DNA of 64,000 nt from Ascidia mentula (Eukaryota; Chordata; Ascidiacea; Phlebobranchia; Ascidiidae), in NCBI GenBank assembly GCA_947561715.1, contig OX387203.1:15252001-15316000 (forward strand), written 5' to 3'. Under the pieces are notes generated by a model that saw only the letters and a program-made list of their open reading frames with translations, made no database searches and was not told the DNA's origin. This document shows, piece after piece, positions 22,114-34,360 of this stretch; positions within the stretch are counted from its first letter, which is position 1; each line of letters begins with the position of its first letter. The position numbers and the translations under genes are program-made.

Positions 22114-22897
22114 TGTTGCGACCTATTATGTCAAATATGAGTCTCGAATTTGGTCTTAACAATATTATTTATGATCGATGGGAATCCTATTTGATTAGCG
22201 CATTTGACATTAGATCGCACGTGAGTTCTAATTGTTGTGTTTTCCTAACCTGACTTTACTTAACTCTCGATGCAAACACTACACCAATATTTATTTACCA
22301 CGAACAATTTTGGATACGAAATTAACATGCGCAATTATACCAACGCCAAACTGAGTGAATTTACGCCCAAACGTCCAGACAGAATTGAACAAAACCGAAT
22401 TACAAAATAGTAACCACTAACTCGCGCACACTGCAAACCACGCACACTCAATTTATAAAGCGAGAATACAAAAGACCAACGATCAGCGGACAGTTTAACA
22501 AAGACAGGTCGTTTGAAAGACGATACAGGACAGTCACACAAGAAAACGTCTAGCGTCTTTAAAAACGCCTTTCATCTCTTATAGCTACCACACCAAACAT
22601 TTCAAACTGGCCACTCAAATCACTTGACAACGCAACAGTTGCTTTAAAACTACACAAGTCTTAACATTAATATGACACCAAAACAGTTGAGAAACAGTTG
22701 GAAAGGACACATAGGACACAAATCACGTGAATACACAACCGTTGCTAACGCTACAGTTTGAAATGAACACGCCTGGCAAGACGACCTACTTATGACTTTA
22801 CCCAACCCAATGATGAGAAATTCCGAACAATGACTTACTGGCCATGCAACCTACTTCCATAAATGCACATTGTTATGTAACGTAAAATTACGTTACA
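22114..22897 (-). mobile_element. LTR (subfamily 1), 3' LTR of the envelope-bearing retroelement
   Basis: The minus strand starts TGTAACGTAATTTTACG at 22897 and ends GGTCGCAACA at 22114, i.e. TG...CA. It is preceded by a polypurine tract and the envelope genes, as expected of a 3' LTR. A close relative is the solo LTR at 62130-62911. A 5' LTR was not found in the window. Confidence 0.88.
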
Positions 22898-22915
22898 TTA
22901 TTTCCCCCTTTTGAA
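22898..22915 (-). promoter_or_regulatory. Polypurine tract
   Basis: The minus strand reads CAAAAGGGGGAAATAA immediately before the TG of the LTR, the normal primer site for plus-strand DNA synthesis. It lies about 10 bp after the envelope stop codon. Confidence 0.85.
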
Positions 22916-22925
22916 ATGGGACAGT

Positions 22926-25217
22926 TTATAGTCGTGGCACACCACCTTTGTAAGTGGCTCGGTCCTTGTTGGAGCGAAAACGCCTCCAGGCGTAGCAACT
23001 GCACAGCATGATGAAAACGACTGCTGCCGTAGAACCTCCCGCGACAGCCAAGACCATCAAAGGCTTGCCCAAAATGCCTGTTGCATCATCAACCGTATTG
23101 TCAATCACATCTCTGACGTCATCCAAGCCATGTATTGCAATTCCCTCCAAGGAATTGATGCCAGCACCCACATCGCCCAAGAAATCCGTATCGGAAAAGT
23201 TGAACAATGACAGATCCTCGGTGAAGCTGAGTGGGGCCATGGTGATGTTTGTTGCGATGCTGATGTTTTGAAACGCCGCTATGTCCTCATCAATTTGTTG
23301 TAGGACACGTGATTGGTTGTTGAGTCCGTCGATGGCTTGAATGAAACTGGAATTGGTGGAGTTCGCCAATTGATGAAGTTCAAGCGAGGCAAGTTTGCGT
23401 AGACGAAGCTTGCCGCGAGTGATTGCAAACGAATAAAGAGACGAATTGTCCGCCTTGATGTTGTTTAAAGTATTCAAGGATTGCAAACAGGCTTGTATAG
23501 CATGAGATTGGGCAACCAATGAGGTCAGAGTGCTTCTTGTGTCTTCTATGGCATTCTTTTGATTGCGCAGAATCATCATTTGATTTCGTTGAATTTCGTG
23601 AAGCAAAAAACGGTTTTCACGAAGTTGCATGTGCTGAAAACGGTGCAAGTCGCGAGCCAGAGCCACGTTGGAATCTCTCAGGTCTTCCAAAGCAAGATTG
23701 CTCTGGGTGAGAAGTGACACAAAACCCTTCATCTGCTGAGCAACTCGAGCTAACTTAGCATCAATCTCGATTTGCAGCTTGTTCAAGCGTGTTTTGAACT
23801 CGTCCTTGAGTTTTTTCATTTCAAAATGTATCGTAGCCTCTGAAAACAAACAAGCAATTAGAGCAAAGAAGAAAAAACGTTTAGATCGAAATTTAGTAGG
23901 CATAAATTTTACAGGAGCAATAGGAATATGACTAAGATTATCAAAATGTGCATGTGGTACATCATGTGTCATAGCAACCTCTAAAGAACCAGTTGCGGAA
24001 GTACAAACAGCACGCGAAGCTTTTGCTTGACAGACTTCATCGTCAGCAAGATTAAGGGGAAATGAAGAATAAAATTGCCAAAATTGAGAAGGAACATTTA
24101 CATCATGACCACAAGCATTCGATGTTCTACTATACATCAAAGATCTGTCGTGAACAGGATCACCATTTTCATTCGCGAAAATAGTATCATTTGGAAACCA
24201 AGACATAGGAAAAGCCGCAAAATACAGAGAAAACTTTTCAGCATACATATAAGGAGGTAACTTTACAACCAAACCCTTGTTAGAAAAATGTGATAATCTG
24301 GGATTGAACACAGAAATGTGTACATTCATACGCAAAGCGATGATGCTTGTAGGATCGGTGGCATTGAAAGGAGCCCAAAAACCTCGCTTTCCAAAAAGAC
24401 CGTACAGAAAACATCCTGGTTAACGGATGATGTGTTCATTCAGATACCCTTGTATGTTATCATTCGTTGGAAAATTGAAGAGTGCTGATTGTGCACGAGG
24501 ATCAGTGTCAAGAACCTTTGAACTGCCAATTGGAACCGAAACAGAAAAGGTTCCAACACAACCATAGTCGGAACATGGAGTTGAGTTTTGATTTACACGA
24601 AACCGTGTTGTCTCGTGAAGATCATAATAATTCGCAGCTGGGTACCATTTGGACAAAGAAGCCCGAGATGAATACATGTAACGGTCATAATCAATACTCA
24701 CAACAGCTTTCACTCGTTCATATCTCGTGAAAAGCGTTGACAAGAACATTGTGAGCAAGGCATAAGACGGACGTAGATCATGGAAGTCGCCATATCTATC
24801 TTCATAAGGATCCGAGTCGACGACGAGATAGGTGCGATGTAGAGATGAAATGCAAAGGTGGTTGTCACCCAAACAAAACTTGAAAACTTGACGTGTTCGG
24901 TCACAAAGACATTCTTGTGCGTAGTCATCAGAAGTAGCATAGTACTTTCCTTTCGGATAGTGGAATTCAGTCCATGTTTTTGAATGGGCTTTGAAGTTGC
25001 CAAAAATGGGTGAAAAAAATTCACGTGGGGGATCGGTGCTGAAATTGGATTGAAGTTCATGAAGTTCTAACGATGTTTCTTCATTGCCAAAGTCAGGACG
25101 GACTTTGCCGCTTTCCTGTAGGGTTTTGTAGTTGGATGCATCGGTGACCGCAATGTCTTTCACGTGGATAGTTTGGGAAAGGACGACACCTAGGGGTATG
25201 AAGAAAAACCAATACAT
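22926..25217 (-). pseudogene. Class I-type envelope glycoprotein gene, split by one in-frame stop
   Basis: Two ORFs in the same frame (25217-24420, 265 codons; then on to 22926) are separated only by TAA at 24422-24420. The first starts with a signal peptide (MYWFFFIPLGVVLSQ) and has Cys pairs and N-glycosylation sites. The second ORF (469 codons from its first ATG) has a furin-type site RSKR at its residues 150-153 followed by a hydrophobic FFFFALIAC fusion-peptide-like run, a long heptad/coiled-coil region, several NxS/T sites, a transmembrane segment near residue 430-452 with CSCY, and a short basic tail ending VPRL. This is the layout of viral class I membrane-fusion proteins. The family is not recognised by sequence; the LTR and polypurine tract place it in a retroelement. 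Confidence 0.8.
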
Positions 25218-25252
25218 GATGAAAACCTACAAAAACAAAACATTCAAACAAT

Positions 25253-25530
25253 TTAAATCCGTGGAACGCGAATAGCATCACGCCTATTTCTATACACCCT
25301 AATGCAACAGATGCAAATGACAACTATTAACACAACAGTGACAAATAATGACACTGCAATTATTGTTAGAGAATGCGGATGTGCAGAATCTTTAATGTGA
25401 TTTATGACATTTCCTATCCCATTTAGATTAGACAAGGTGCAATTTCTTATGTCTTGTCTTGAACCATTTACAGGGAATAAGCGTGCACCAAGTGAAATAT
25501 GTCTGGAGCAGAAAGTGAGAAGTTTTCCGA
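25253..25530 (-). pseudogene. C-terminal end of a second membrane glycoprotein
   Basis: The minus-strand frame is open from about 25530 and ends in TAA/TGA at 25253. It encodes a membrane-proximal stretch with an NCT glycosylation site, a long transmembrane segment with ICICCI, and a basic tail ending RVPRI. The stop lies only about 35 nt before the ATG of the downstream envelope gene. Its tail resembles that of the neighbour (TM, Cys cluster, Arg-rich, VPR-I/L end). The 5' part of the gene and any gag-pol are missing. Confidence 0.6.
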
Positions 25531-25979
25531 CATTTTTTTGTTTTCAGAAGAAACAATAGCAGGGATTATTTATAGAATGGAATGTTATCATGTAGAAACT
25601 CACGGATCTACTCGGATTTAAATTAAAACTTGCAAATGTCTGAAGAAACTAATTTGCATTTTTTCTGTAAATATTTTAATGGAAACGAAGGAAGTGAAAC
25701 AAAATTAAAACGACAGAGGAAAAAAGTAAATATGTTGGTAACAAGTAAGTACATGTCTCACATTGCTCTGTTTCACATAAATATTTACTTGCAGTTTAAA
25801 ATTATCCAGTTTAGTATTTATGTCCTATCAGTTTAATTTAAAACCAACTAGTGTCAATGTTCATTAACGTACAGGTTTGAAACTTTCCAATCTAGAGTAC
25901 ATGACTCACATCACTCCGTTTTACATGTACCTCTTTCATTATTATTCCGCAACACATTTTGAGTCAGTTATAACACATA

Positions 25980-26110
25980 GGGTGGTATTCACAATCTCCG
26001 ATCAAGGATCAGATCAGTTTTCACAGATCCGTATTCAGAAACTTGGATCAAACTTAATCGCGGATCAGAATAACGCGTTTTGATCCGAAATGTTGATCCA
26101 CCCCTTGAGG
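25980..26110 (+). mobile_element. Left end of a Harbinger-like element
   Basis: Starts GGGTGGTATTCACAAT and is packed with GATC-containing words and an inner GTATTCAGAAAC motif. The inverted counterpart, ending ATTGTGAATACCACCC, is at 29590-29736 (and at 568-714 in the left duplicate copy). Together they bound a putative 3.76-kb element. Flanking target-site copies were not convincing. Confidence 0.55.
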
Positions 26111-26314
26111 TGGATCAAACCTACTTTTGTGCATTGCTTTTGTTAAATTTGACCGTTAATATAATACATGATTTGCACCAAAACAGCACCCCAAGTGTCA
26201 GCTCGGGGTCAGAGGTTAAGTTGTGCTATGCGAGCAAAGTACTGTTTTGTGTGATAGTAAGTTTTGGAAATAATCACTTATTTTGTTTATTATACGGCTT
26301 TGGTTCTAAACTGA

Positions 26315-27480
26315 ATGTCAGGACTCGGATGTTGCGTATTTGGTTGCAATAACAATCAAAGAAAACTGCGTCAGTGGAGATCTAAACAGTGTGAAATTCA
26401 TGAATGCAATGTTGTGGTGCCTTGGTGCGCATGTGATTCTCCATTCGTACTTCACCCGTTTCCAACGAAATCAAAACATAAAGAAGATCATGATCGATGG
26501 GTGAATTGTGTTAAAAGGAAAGGTTGTGAAAAACGCAAATGGACTCGCATTTGCTCCAAACAGCACTGAAGGCAGGCCAACAACTCAAAATCCAGGCTAT
26601 CCAGCTCCAGATTTACACATGGGTCATACAACCAGTGTCATAAAAGCTAGGAAACCACCATCTGGTTGACAAGCACAGCTGCTTAAGTTATGATCTTGCA
26701 AACTCCACGTCAGAAAACAATTGAACAAAGTTCTATATTGGGTGCAGGTGGTAGTTGCAGATGTAAGTGAACTCTTTAAACCGAAACAAAATGTATTGCA
26801 ACAACGCAGATGTGGATTTAACTTTCTCACAACTGATGAACTGGTAAAATTTTACAAAAAATGAAATCAGTTTAAGTTACTTGGGATGAAATACTGGAAA
26901 GGTTGAAGTTGCAATGCAACAAGAAGCAAACAAATCTGTATATGTCTGTTATTTGATGATGAGTTAGTGATGACATTCATGAGATTTCAATTTGAACTGT
27001 TGGAAAAAGATTTAGCACTGTGATTTGGCATTTCTTGTTCATCGGTTTCAAGAATCATAACAACATTAACCAAATTTCTTTCATGGCAACTAAAAAGTCA
27101 TAGTATTGACTTGAATATGTTGACCTATCTGAGCATTTTCAAAAACCTCCTTACAACAAAGTTAATACATTATTGACTGTACAGAAACCCCTAAAAATGT
27201 ATTTGCAAATCAAGACAGTTTCATTTTTTTTCTGATGGAAGAGGCAGTCGACACACCACTGTTTGGCGACTTTGTGATAGCTGACAGGATTTTTCACATT
27301 TGTGAGGAGTTGCTTGTAAGACGTTGTGATTTATTGAAGCCACCTGGTAGGAGGTCCAGAAAACTAAACAATTGGCCCATCATCGTATATATGTAGAACA
27401 AGCAAAAGCTTTGAAATATTTTGTTCATATTATTGATGATATTGTCATGATGTGCCGCTGTGTGTCATCTAATAGAACTA
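26315..27480 (+). pseudogene. THAP zinc finger plus DDE_Tnp_4-type transposase, decayed
   Basis: The ORF at 26315-26569 has the THAP pattern: CCVFGCNN at the start, HPFP, a Trp (RWVNC), and CSKQH at the end of the C2CH module, with the expected GRPTTQNPGYPAPDL continuation in the next frame. At about 27240-27460 the block DFVIADR...FHICEELLVRRC and IIDDIVMMCRC match the C-terminal half of Harbinger-type DDE transposases. The middle is heavily frameshifted. Confidence 0.7.
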
Positions 27481-27499
27481 CTTAGTCAGTAGAAATATT

Positions 27500-29020
27500 G
27501 TTCACATGGTTTATTTTAAATTGTTGCTCTCTTGTTTTTGTCACAAAGAAGCGTAATTTAGTGTTAATACAAATGTTTGCAACTGTAATCTTTCAGTCTT
27601 CTTTAATTAGACAAATATATTTCGCTTCGTTAAAAGCATCAATGATTCCCAGAATCAATTCTCAAACAAATGTTTGCACATAACATTAATAAATCAACCA
27701 GCACTGTGTGAACACAAAAATTTTCAATTACATGACGTAATATGACAGTAAACTGAAAGGAACAACAAAGGCATTGAACAGAAAGGAGGTAATAAACAAG
27801 TACAACATAAGAAGGGCAGTTTAACAATGTGCAAGAAAAATAAACACTTGTTTTGTCTAAGCCAGATTGTTAGAAATCTATTTCTTAAGCTTTCAATGAA
27901 CCCATAAATTTGAGTTTGATACATTCCTCTGAAAGAGAAGAGAAGTGTATGATTTCTTATTTAATTTAGTTGCTGTAGCTTCAGCTCGATGCTGCAATGT
28001 GATTGCAGTTCTGATTTAATCTAAAAAAATGCAATGGTTTTAAGGCAGACTGATTTCCTATTTTAGGCTACTTCACAATTAATAGGACTACCCAAATAAC
28101 TTACCTGTACGTACAGGTGCAGTATGCCCGCAAAATTTCTCCATTTGGGATGGTGTACACTTGGATGTGAAAAATCAGTACTTCTGCAGTAGGCAGCATT
28201 TTTAAGGTTTAATATAATGAGACTCCAGGTATTCAAATGCTATGCTTATAGGTTGACATTTGGGAGCTTTTAGTCCATGTAAATCAACATCGTTCTCATT
28301 TAGACAAAGCAGATTGTCTTTGCAATGCCATCACATGGGTAAAGCAGTTGCTATTTTTCAGAAAAACGTAAAATACTTATGTAGGCTACTTCTCTTTGCG
28401 ATTTTAATTCTTTACTGCACACCCATAACATCTGCGGAAAAGACCAAAGAAACATGTTTCGACTTTGTTTTGTTATTGGTTTGCAAACCAAACAGCTTAA
28501 AATGTTCCCGCAAACTCCCAACTGTCCACGTTTGCAACGCCTATGCCATACTTAGGGTCTTTGTTTTTTGCATTTTGCTACAAAAAAATTAAAAACATCC
28601 CAGAACTGTTGATATTTTTGACATTTACCAACCAAGACCAAACATTTTCTACACAGAAAAACGCGCGTAGCACAACTTAACCTATGACCCCGATTCTCGC
28701 GCATTGGCATTAGCGTTGGTGCAAATCATGTATTGTTGCTTGTTGCGTTGACAATCAATATTGCCATTTCTTGATTAATGGCTAAAGAAAAGCAATTACG
28801 CGACTTGGCCAGCTGTTCTGCTGATGAGCGAACACGTTTTTAATGGCAAGTATTGAATTTTGCATGTAATGTGTAAATTTAAATAGTACAAGCAAAATTA
28901 GTTTGGAGTTGCTACTTAACATGTTTAACGTTGTAAAAAAATAATAATAAATAAATTTAAATCAAACACTTATGACAGATAACTGATCACTAACAGGAGA
29001 AATTACATTGTTTGCTTTTT
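27500..29020. other. Interior of the Harbinger-like element, no gene seen
   Basis: AT-rich sequence between the transposase relic and the right end of the element. A plus-strand ORF at 28260-28592 lacks protein-like composition and splice context. Nothing else is supported. Confidence 0.5.
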
Positions 29021-29589
29021 TTAGTTTATTCATCACAATGATTAACAGGTAAAAACAAAATTATCACAACTATTATTTTGAGAACTTGCACTTGGCCTTG
29101 AAATATTCTACTAGTTGCTCTGATGAAGGTGACCTTGAATGTAAGAATAGTTTCCAAACAACTTTGCAAATAAAAATTAGTTGGACCTGCAAAAAACGGA
29201 AGTTTGTCGAAGTCACAATAAAAAATTCGTATTTTCTCGCAAAGAACGTTTTTTTTATTGCACTATTTAAATGCCAAAACATATGCCAGTTACATAAAAC
29301 TCTAAGCAATTAGGCATTTATAATGTAAAAGTAAATGGTTAACAAAGGACAGCAACATTTACCGACCAAAACACTCATACCTCGCACTAACTTGCTTCCC
29401 TCATTTTTCATCTTCCAGCAAAAACTCACACCACAACCCAGCCTACGTAAAAAAACTACCTCTGTCAAAACAAGTCACTCCCGAGACCAGTAACCCTCCT
29501 TCCCGTTGAACTTGCGCAGTTTGTTGTCTGCATAATCACTGAACCGTTAAAAATATGATAAAAATTTGTGATATTTTTCGCTACAGCGA

Positions 29590-29736
29590 ATGTTGTATCA
29601 CGAAACCCCCGATCAAAATTATGGTTGATCCGGATCAACTGGGGTTTCTGAATACCAAATTAATCCGATCCTTGATCTCGGATCGGTTGATCCAGGATCG
29701 TGGATCAATCTTGATCAGGGATTGTGAATACCACCC
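29590..29736 (-). mobile_element. Right end of the Harbinger-like element
   Basis: Inverted counterpart of 25980-26110: read on the minus strand it begins GGGTGGTATTCACAATC and continues with GATC-rich words and GTATTCAGAAACCCC. It lies inside the right copy of the segmental duplication. Confidence 0.55.
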
Positions 29737-30564
29737 ATGGTGTTTGTGATGTGTTCTTCATTCATCATGGCAAGTTTGCAAAATCTCGAATTAATGTCCA
29801 TTTAATCTTGTTTGCTCATAACCAATCAAATAAAACTATTTGTAAACTAATTACTGTATTTATTACCACACAAAGAAGTGGTCCATTGCCGATGAGTGAT
29901 ACTTCATACGAAAGGATTCCAATAATCACACTGCTGAAACTGCCGCAACCAACAATGTATTTCCTGTATGTACTGCACTAGTTTACCAGTACAGTAGTTC
30001 CTAATTGTGTTTGGCCATTAAATTTCAAGACAAAACACTTTGCAAGGTCTTGTAGGCCACTTAACAGCACTTTTTTCATGTCATTTTCATGCTTTGGAGA
30101 TAGCCATGATTTCTTACCATTATGCATGTGACTAATTAGCCTCGAATATTGATTAATTGAAACTTGTGTTATGTCATTGAGCATGTGTACATACAAATGG
30201 GTGTTGCCATGACTGGTGCATGATGTTTCGGTGTAATTTATGTGAACCACTCGAGGTCGGTGGCATCATTTTCTGCCTATTAGCTGTACTGCTGGTAGCC
30301 CTGCTGATAAGGCCATTTTCTGTTGTTTAGGTGGTGTTGGTAAAACAGCCAAACTCTGGGATCAACCAGGTGTGAAACTTCACATTGTGATAGGTGAATG
30401 TCCCATATACTTTGCGGCATGGGCCAATTGGGATTCTGGCCGGGTGCCCTACTATTGAAGGGGAAATTTCTTATTTACTAAACAGAAAATGTATGTAAAA
30501 TTTGCACTGAAATGTGTATATTTTAAATTTCTTAGGAGGGTTTAAATCAATGCAACTTCCTATC

Positions 30565-31093
30565 TCACCCGTACTTGGACAGTAAACACCAAGTATGTTC
30601 CATGCATTCAAGGGGACAGTTCTGTTCTTCTGGTTCAGCATCGTCCAAACATTCAATGATGAAATTAAGGGATATTTCCACATAAAATGGAAGAAGGTTC
30701 TCGGCCCGATTTATTCCACAAGATAAACATGGAGAAATGCATTTACCACACCGACTTCTGCAAATATAAAGTGATTACTTCCTTTCCTCAAGATTTCCCT
30801 TAGACTTATGTTGCTTCAATAAGCTATTTTTACAGGTACTAATGGATAAATCGTTACCATCTATAGCATTGCAATTCTACGCTAAAGTTCTTCCATAAGA
30901 TTTAAAAAAACGTATTGTTGCGGTGGTGAAACGAATTAAAAACATTTGGAGCCATAACAAAATAAATGAATGATAATTCAAACATTATAAATATACATAT
31001 GATGCACTCACATTCGTTGGTGACAGATGCATTCTAACGAACAACCAGCACATCTTGCACATTTTCCATGCTGTAATTGTTCGAGTGCGGTCA
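30565..31093 (-). CDS. Gene B, duplicate copy
   Basis: Exact positional duplicate of the two cysteine-rich exons (31093-31012 and 30757-30565, minus strand). Splice sites and stop are unchanged. Confidence 0.45.
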
Positions 31094-31693
31094 CTGGAAC
31101 AACAATGGTTAGTTATTTTATTAATTAATGAAAAACACCAAAGTCGTGTTCAAGTTTACAAACGTGGCTTGATTTTGTTGCAAATCTTTGTACTGTGTAT
31201 TTTAGGGAATTAAGTGTTTGCTGTATTTCGTATCTTGGACATATATGTGTGTTGTGTGATGCTGTCATGTGCGAACTTGTGGCGATTAGTAATCTTACTG
31301 TTATACAAACGAGATTTCCTGGATGTATAAATGAATAAATTTGCTGAGTATAAGTCTCTCATGACTATTGGGACACACCAGGTGAATCCAAACGGAATGA
31401 CCAAGCTTACTTTCATCCCTGCTTTTTGGTTCAGCTGATGTGAAGGTATGTTTCAACAGAATTAACTTGTCCAAGAAAAAAAAACGCTTTTATTGTGCGA
31501 CCAAACCTCTCCCTTTGTGAACAATCTATTCTGTTTCAAGCTTCCGTAAATGTTCAGAAACTCGCGCTGACTTATTCAACATTTTGCGCACGGTATTTTT
31601 ATCGCCATGTATAAAGTGTATAAACTGCACGTTAAACAATATACAGAATATAGCAATGTACAGATAAATTACAGCAAACAGTTTACAGTGTTT

Positions 31694-32114
31694 TCATTTA
31701 CGACGAGGTGTAAAGTTTGTTACAATTCTCTCACCCAGATATTGCTTAACTGCTCCCGGAATGTAATCGGTCAAACTTTCAGGCAAATAAGCAGACAGTT
31801 TTAAAACCAACTTTGCGATTGTCTTTAAACACTCTTGATTCGTTGAATCTCTGCAAATCCTAGAGGGCATGAAATAATGCTGAGACGTAGGAATTAAAAC
31901 TGGAAATCAAGTAACGGCTGAATACACAACAAATTAATTGAATCTAATCAACTTGGTATATCAGGTAGATTAAAAAAAAACGATAAAATTTAGACCTGAA
32001 GTTGACATTGAATATTAATCGAAGAGAACTAAAGATAAAAACCAACTTACCTGCATTTATTTAATGCGATCTCGAGTAAGTTTACATTTTCCCAAAATTC
32101 GCTTCCACTAAACT
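31694..32114 (-). CDS. Gene A, last two exons, duplicate copy
   Basis: Exact positional duplicate (offset 29,022) of the gene A exons: 32114-32051 and 31850-31694 on the minus strand, stop at 31696-31694. The upstream flank beyond 32513 differs from that of the left copy, so at most one copy can keep its native upstream exons. Confidence 0.5.
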
Positions 32115-32513
32115 CTGCATAAAAAAATTGTATCAGGTAAAGCAGTTTGCGTTTTTGTTATGATAAATTATATTGCACAACAAGAAGTTGATTTCTACAT
32201 GGTTTCACGTAATTTGGGATCACATAGATTGCACGCTGAAGTTCAAAGACCGCAACCGATATCTGTCGGCCACAAATAACGAGCCGGGGTTCAACATTAC
32301 TCACACTTCATGTCATGGGCTTTGTTTTGAATCAACAATTGTAATTAGCACAACTGAAGGATTTAACTAATTTTATTGACATAACAAGTATGCAAAGGTG
32401 GATGTGAAGCGATGGCATGCACTGATTACCATCACAAACAAAACCCGGTTTACCAATGGACGCAGAAGTCCTTGGGTCCATCGTGCGCCTACCCACATCA
32501 GGTAAATAGTGGT

Positions 32514-34360
32514 TGTGAATACAGCTAGTGATTCTAGGATATTCTAATTGTAAAATCGACCAGACGCCATATCATAGGATATATATATACACACACATAC
32601 ATATATTATAAATTATGGTATCGTCGGTTTTCGAAAAACAACAAACGTAAACGAAGAGCAAACATTCAAGGTTGAACACACAAACAGAGAGTTACAAGTA
32701 TTTAATTCTCGGCACCAAATGAAGACATAAGTAGGGTAGCAGACAATGTTACAGTTGTATACAGGTGTATTAGTAAAATCGTCACTGTTGAAATTTCAGA
32801 ATATATGTAAGCATATAAAGGATACAATTCTGCAAGTCACCCAAACATTTACGGTTAAATAATAAAAGCTTAGATAACAACGTCATTCGTGAGCGATTTT
32901 TTAAGTTTCCAGACCTGCCCTTTGTAACCATGACGTCATTATGACGTTTCGTCACATAATCTTACCTGATGCATTTGCGAAACCAGTCAAGATAATAAAA
33001 CAAACTCCAACCGATGTTACCCTCATATCAATTATCGACTTGATATCAATTATGGAAACTACCTTATGTTACCGTGCAGAGATATTGACTCGCAACTTGG
33101 TTCCTGTTGGGGCCACGCTTGACTTCACCACAGACCATTGATGTTTGTCTTGGTCTCATCGGATTTTTTTGCATCATCACGGTTTTATCCAAAAATTTAA
33201 GAGTTCCATTGGGACAATGACGTTTAAATAAATTACTACTGATGCTACCAGGAATGTTTTATTGCTGCAATACTGATCTTCTGGCAATAATTTTTTTGCG
33301 GCCAAAACAGGACTTTGAAAACACTGTGATTTTGTAACGCGATGAAAAGTCTTTCAGGCACGAAAGAATTATTTTGGAGTCCGTTAACATAAATGTGTAT
33401 TTGTCGTCACTCAATTAAAGAAAAAGGTTTCCCCTTGTGTTTCGACACCTGCAAGGCAATTCTGCTGTTACATCTCGGGCACTCCAAAATCCATGATAAC
33501 CCGTGTTGTTCCTGATAATTGTAGTGCAGACGTGTTCGCCCTTTCTTATCGTTTCTTCACCTCTTCTTTTCTACTGCAGCGTTTTTTTCTCTGTTTCTGT
33601 GCCACAACATTGTCAACATTGGTTAATTCACATTTTCCCCTTCCTGATGAAGGCTGCTGCATAACAACCTAAACGTCGATATAATAAAATGATTGGCAGA
33701 ACAACTTTGCAGCATCAATATGACGTTTTATTTTGGAATGTGATACAAGCTCATTGATGCGGCATTCCTCTCAAACCGCCTAGTTATCAGATACGAGCCA
33801 TATTTTTATATTGTGACGTAATCTATTGATACCAAAGGTAAAGGTAGCTGATATAAATGAAAACACATTTATAATCCCAACTTTTATGCGTAAGACGTTT
33901 GGTTGAATAGTCTTTGTGATAATACTTGCTTACGATATAATAAATCCTATACAGCATGTTGTTTGGTCGCGCAATACTGTTTACATATTAAACCCTCATT
34001 CTAACAATAGGCATAATTACAATAGGAACGGATGCTTGCGCTGTGGGCATTGTTCCAATATCCTGCAGTACTTGTTGTTTACCAGTTTGTGATACGGGTT
34101 GTGATATATAGAATACTAATATGTTTCTTCGGTTCGACATAGCTGTGGTGGAAAGAGACTGGTTTTACAAACACCTCGACAAGTTTTGAGAACTTGTCAT
34201 ACAAATAGCGTAACATTGAATGACAGAAACTATTGACGGCAACAATTAGAACAAAACATTCAGTATCACATATTGTAATGTCTGTGTACGCGTTTATATT
34301 TGCGTTGGGGTCAAGGTTACACCTAAAATAAAGAAAAACTTGGTTTAAATTATCTTAAAT
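32514..34360. other. No gene seen; AT-rich, short microsatellite
   Basis: Unique DNA after the duplication breakpoint. It has a TA/CA microsatellite at 32579-32608. The ORF at 32941-33141 shows no splice context. The sequence around 33650-33780 (AACGTCGATATAATAAAATG) looks repeat-like but was not matched elsewhere in the window. Confidence 0.5.

Larger units (their letters stand above)
29023..32513. repeat. Segmental duplication, right copy
   Basis: Right copy of the segment at 1-3491, same orientation, apparently identical. It holds gene B exons at 30565-30757 and 31012-31093, gene A exons at 31694-31850 and 32051-32114 (all minus) and the gene C penultimate exon at 32391-32502 (plus). After 32513 the sequence is unrelated to the left copy, so gene C has no terminal exon here. 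Confidence 0.95.

Noticed and set aside
23008..23271. Plus-strand ORFs across 23.0-24.7 kb
   Set aside because: They are antisense shadows of the minus-strand envelope gene, which has clear domain features.
28260..28592. 110-codon plus-strand ORF
   Set aside because: Hydrophobic low-complexity sequence inside a transposon, no splice or initiation context.
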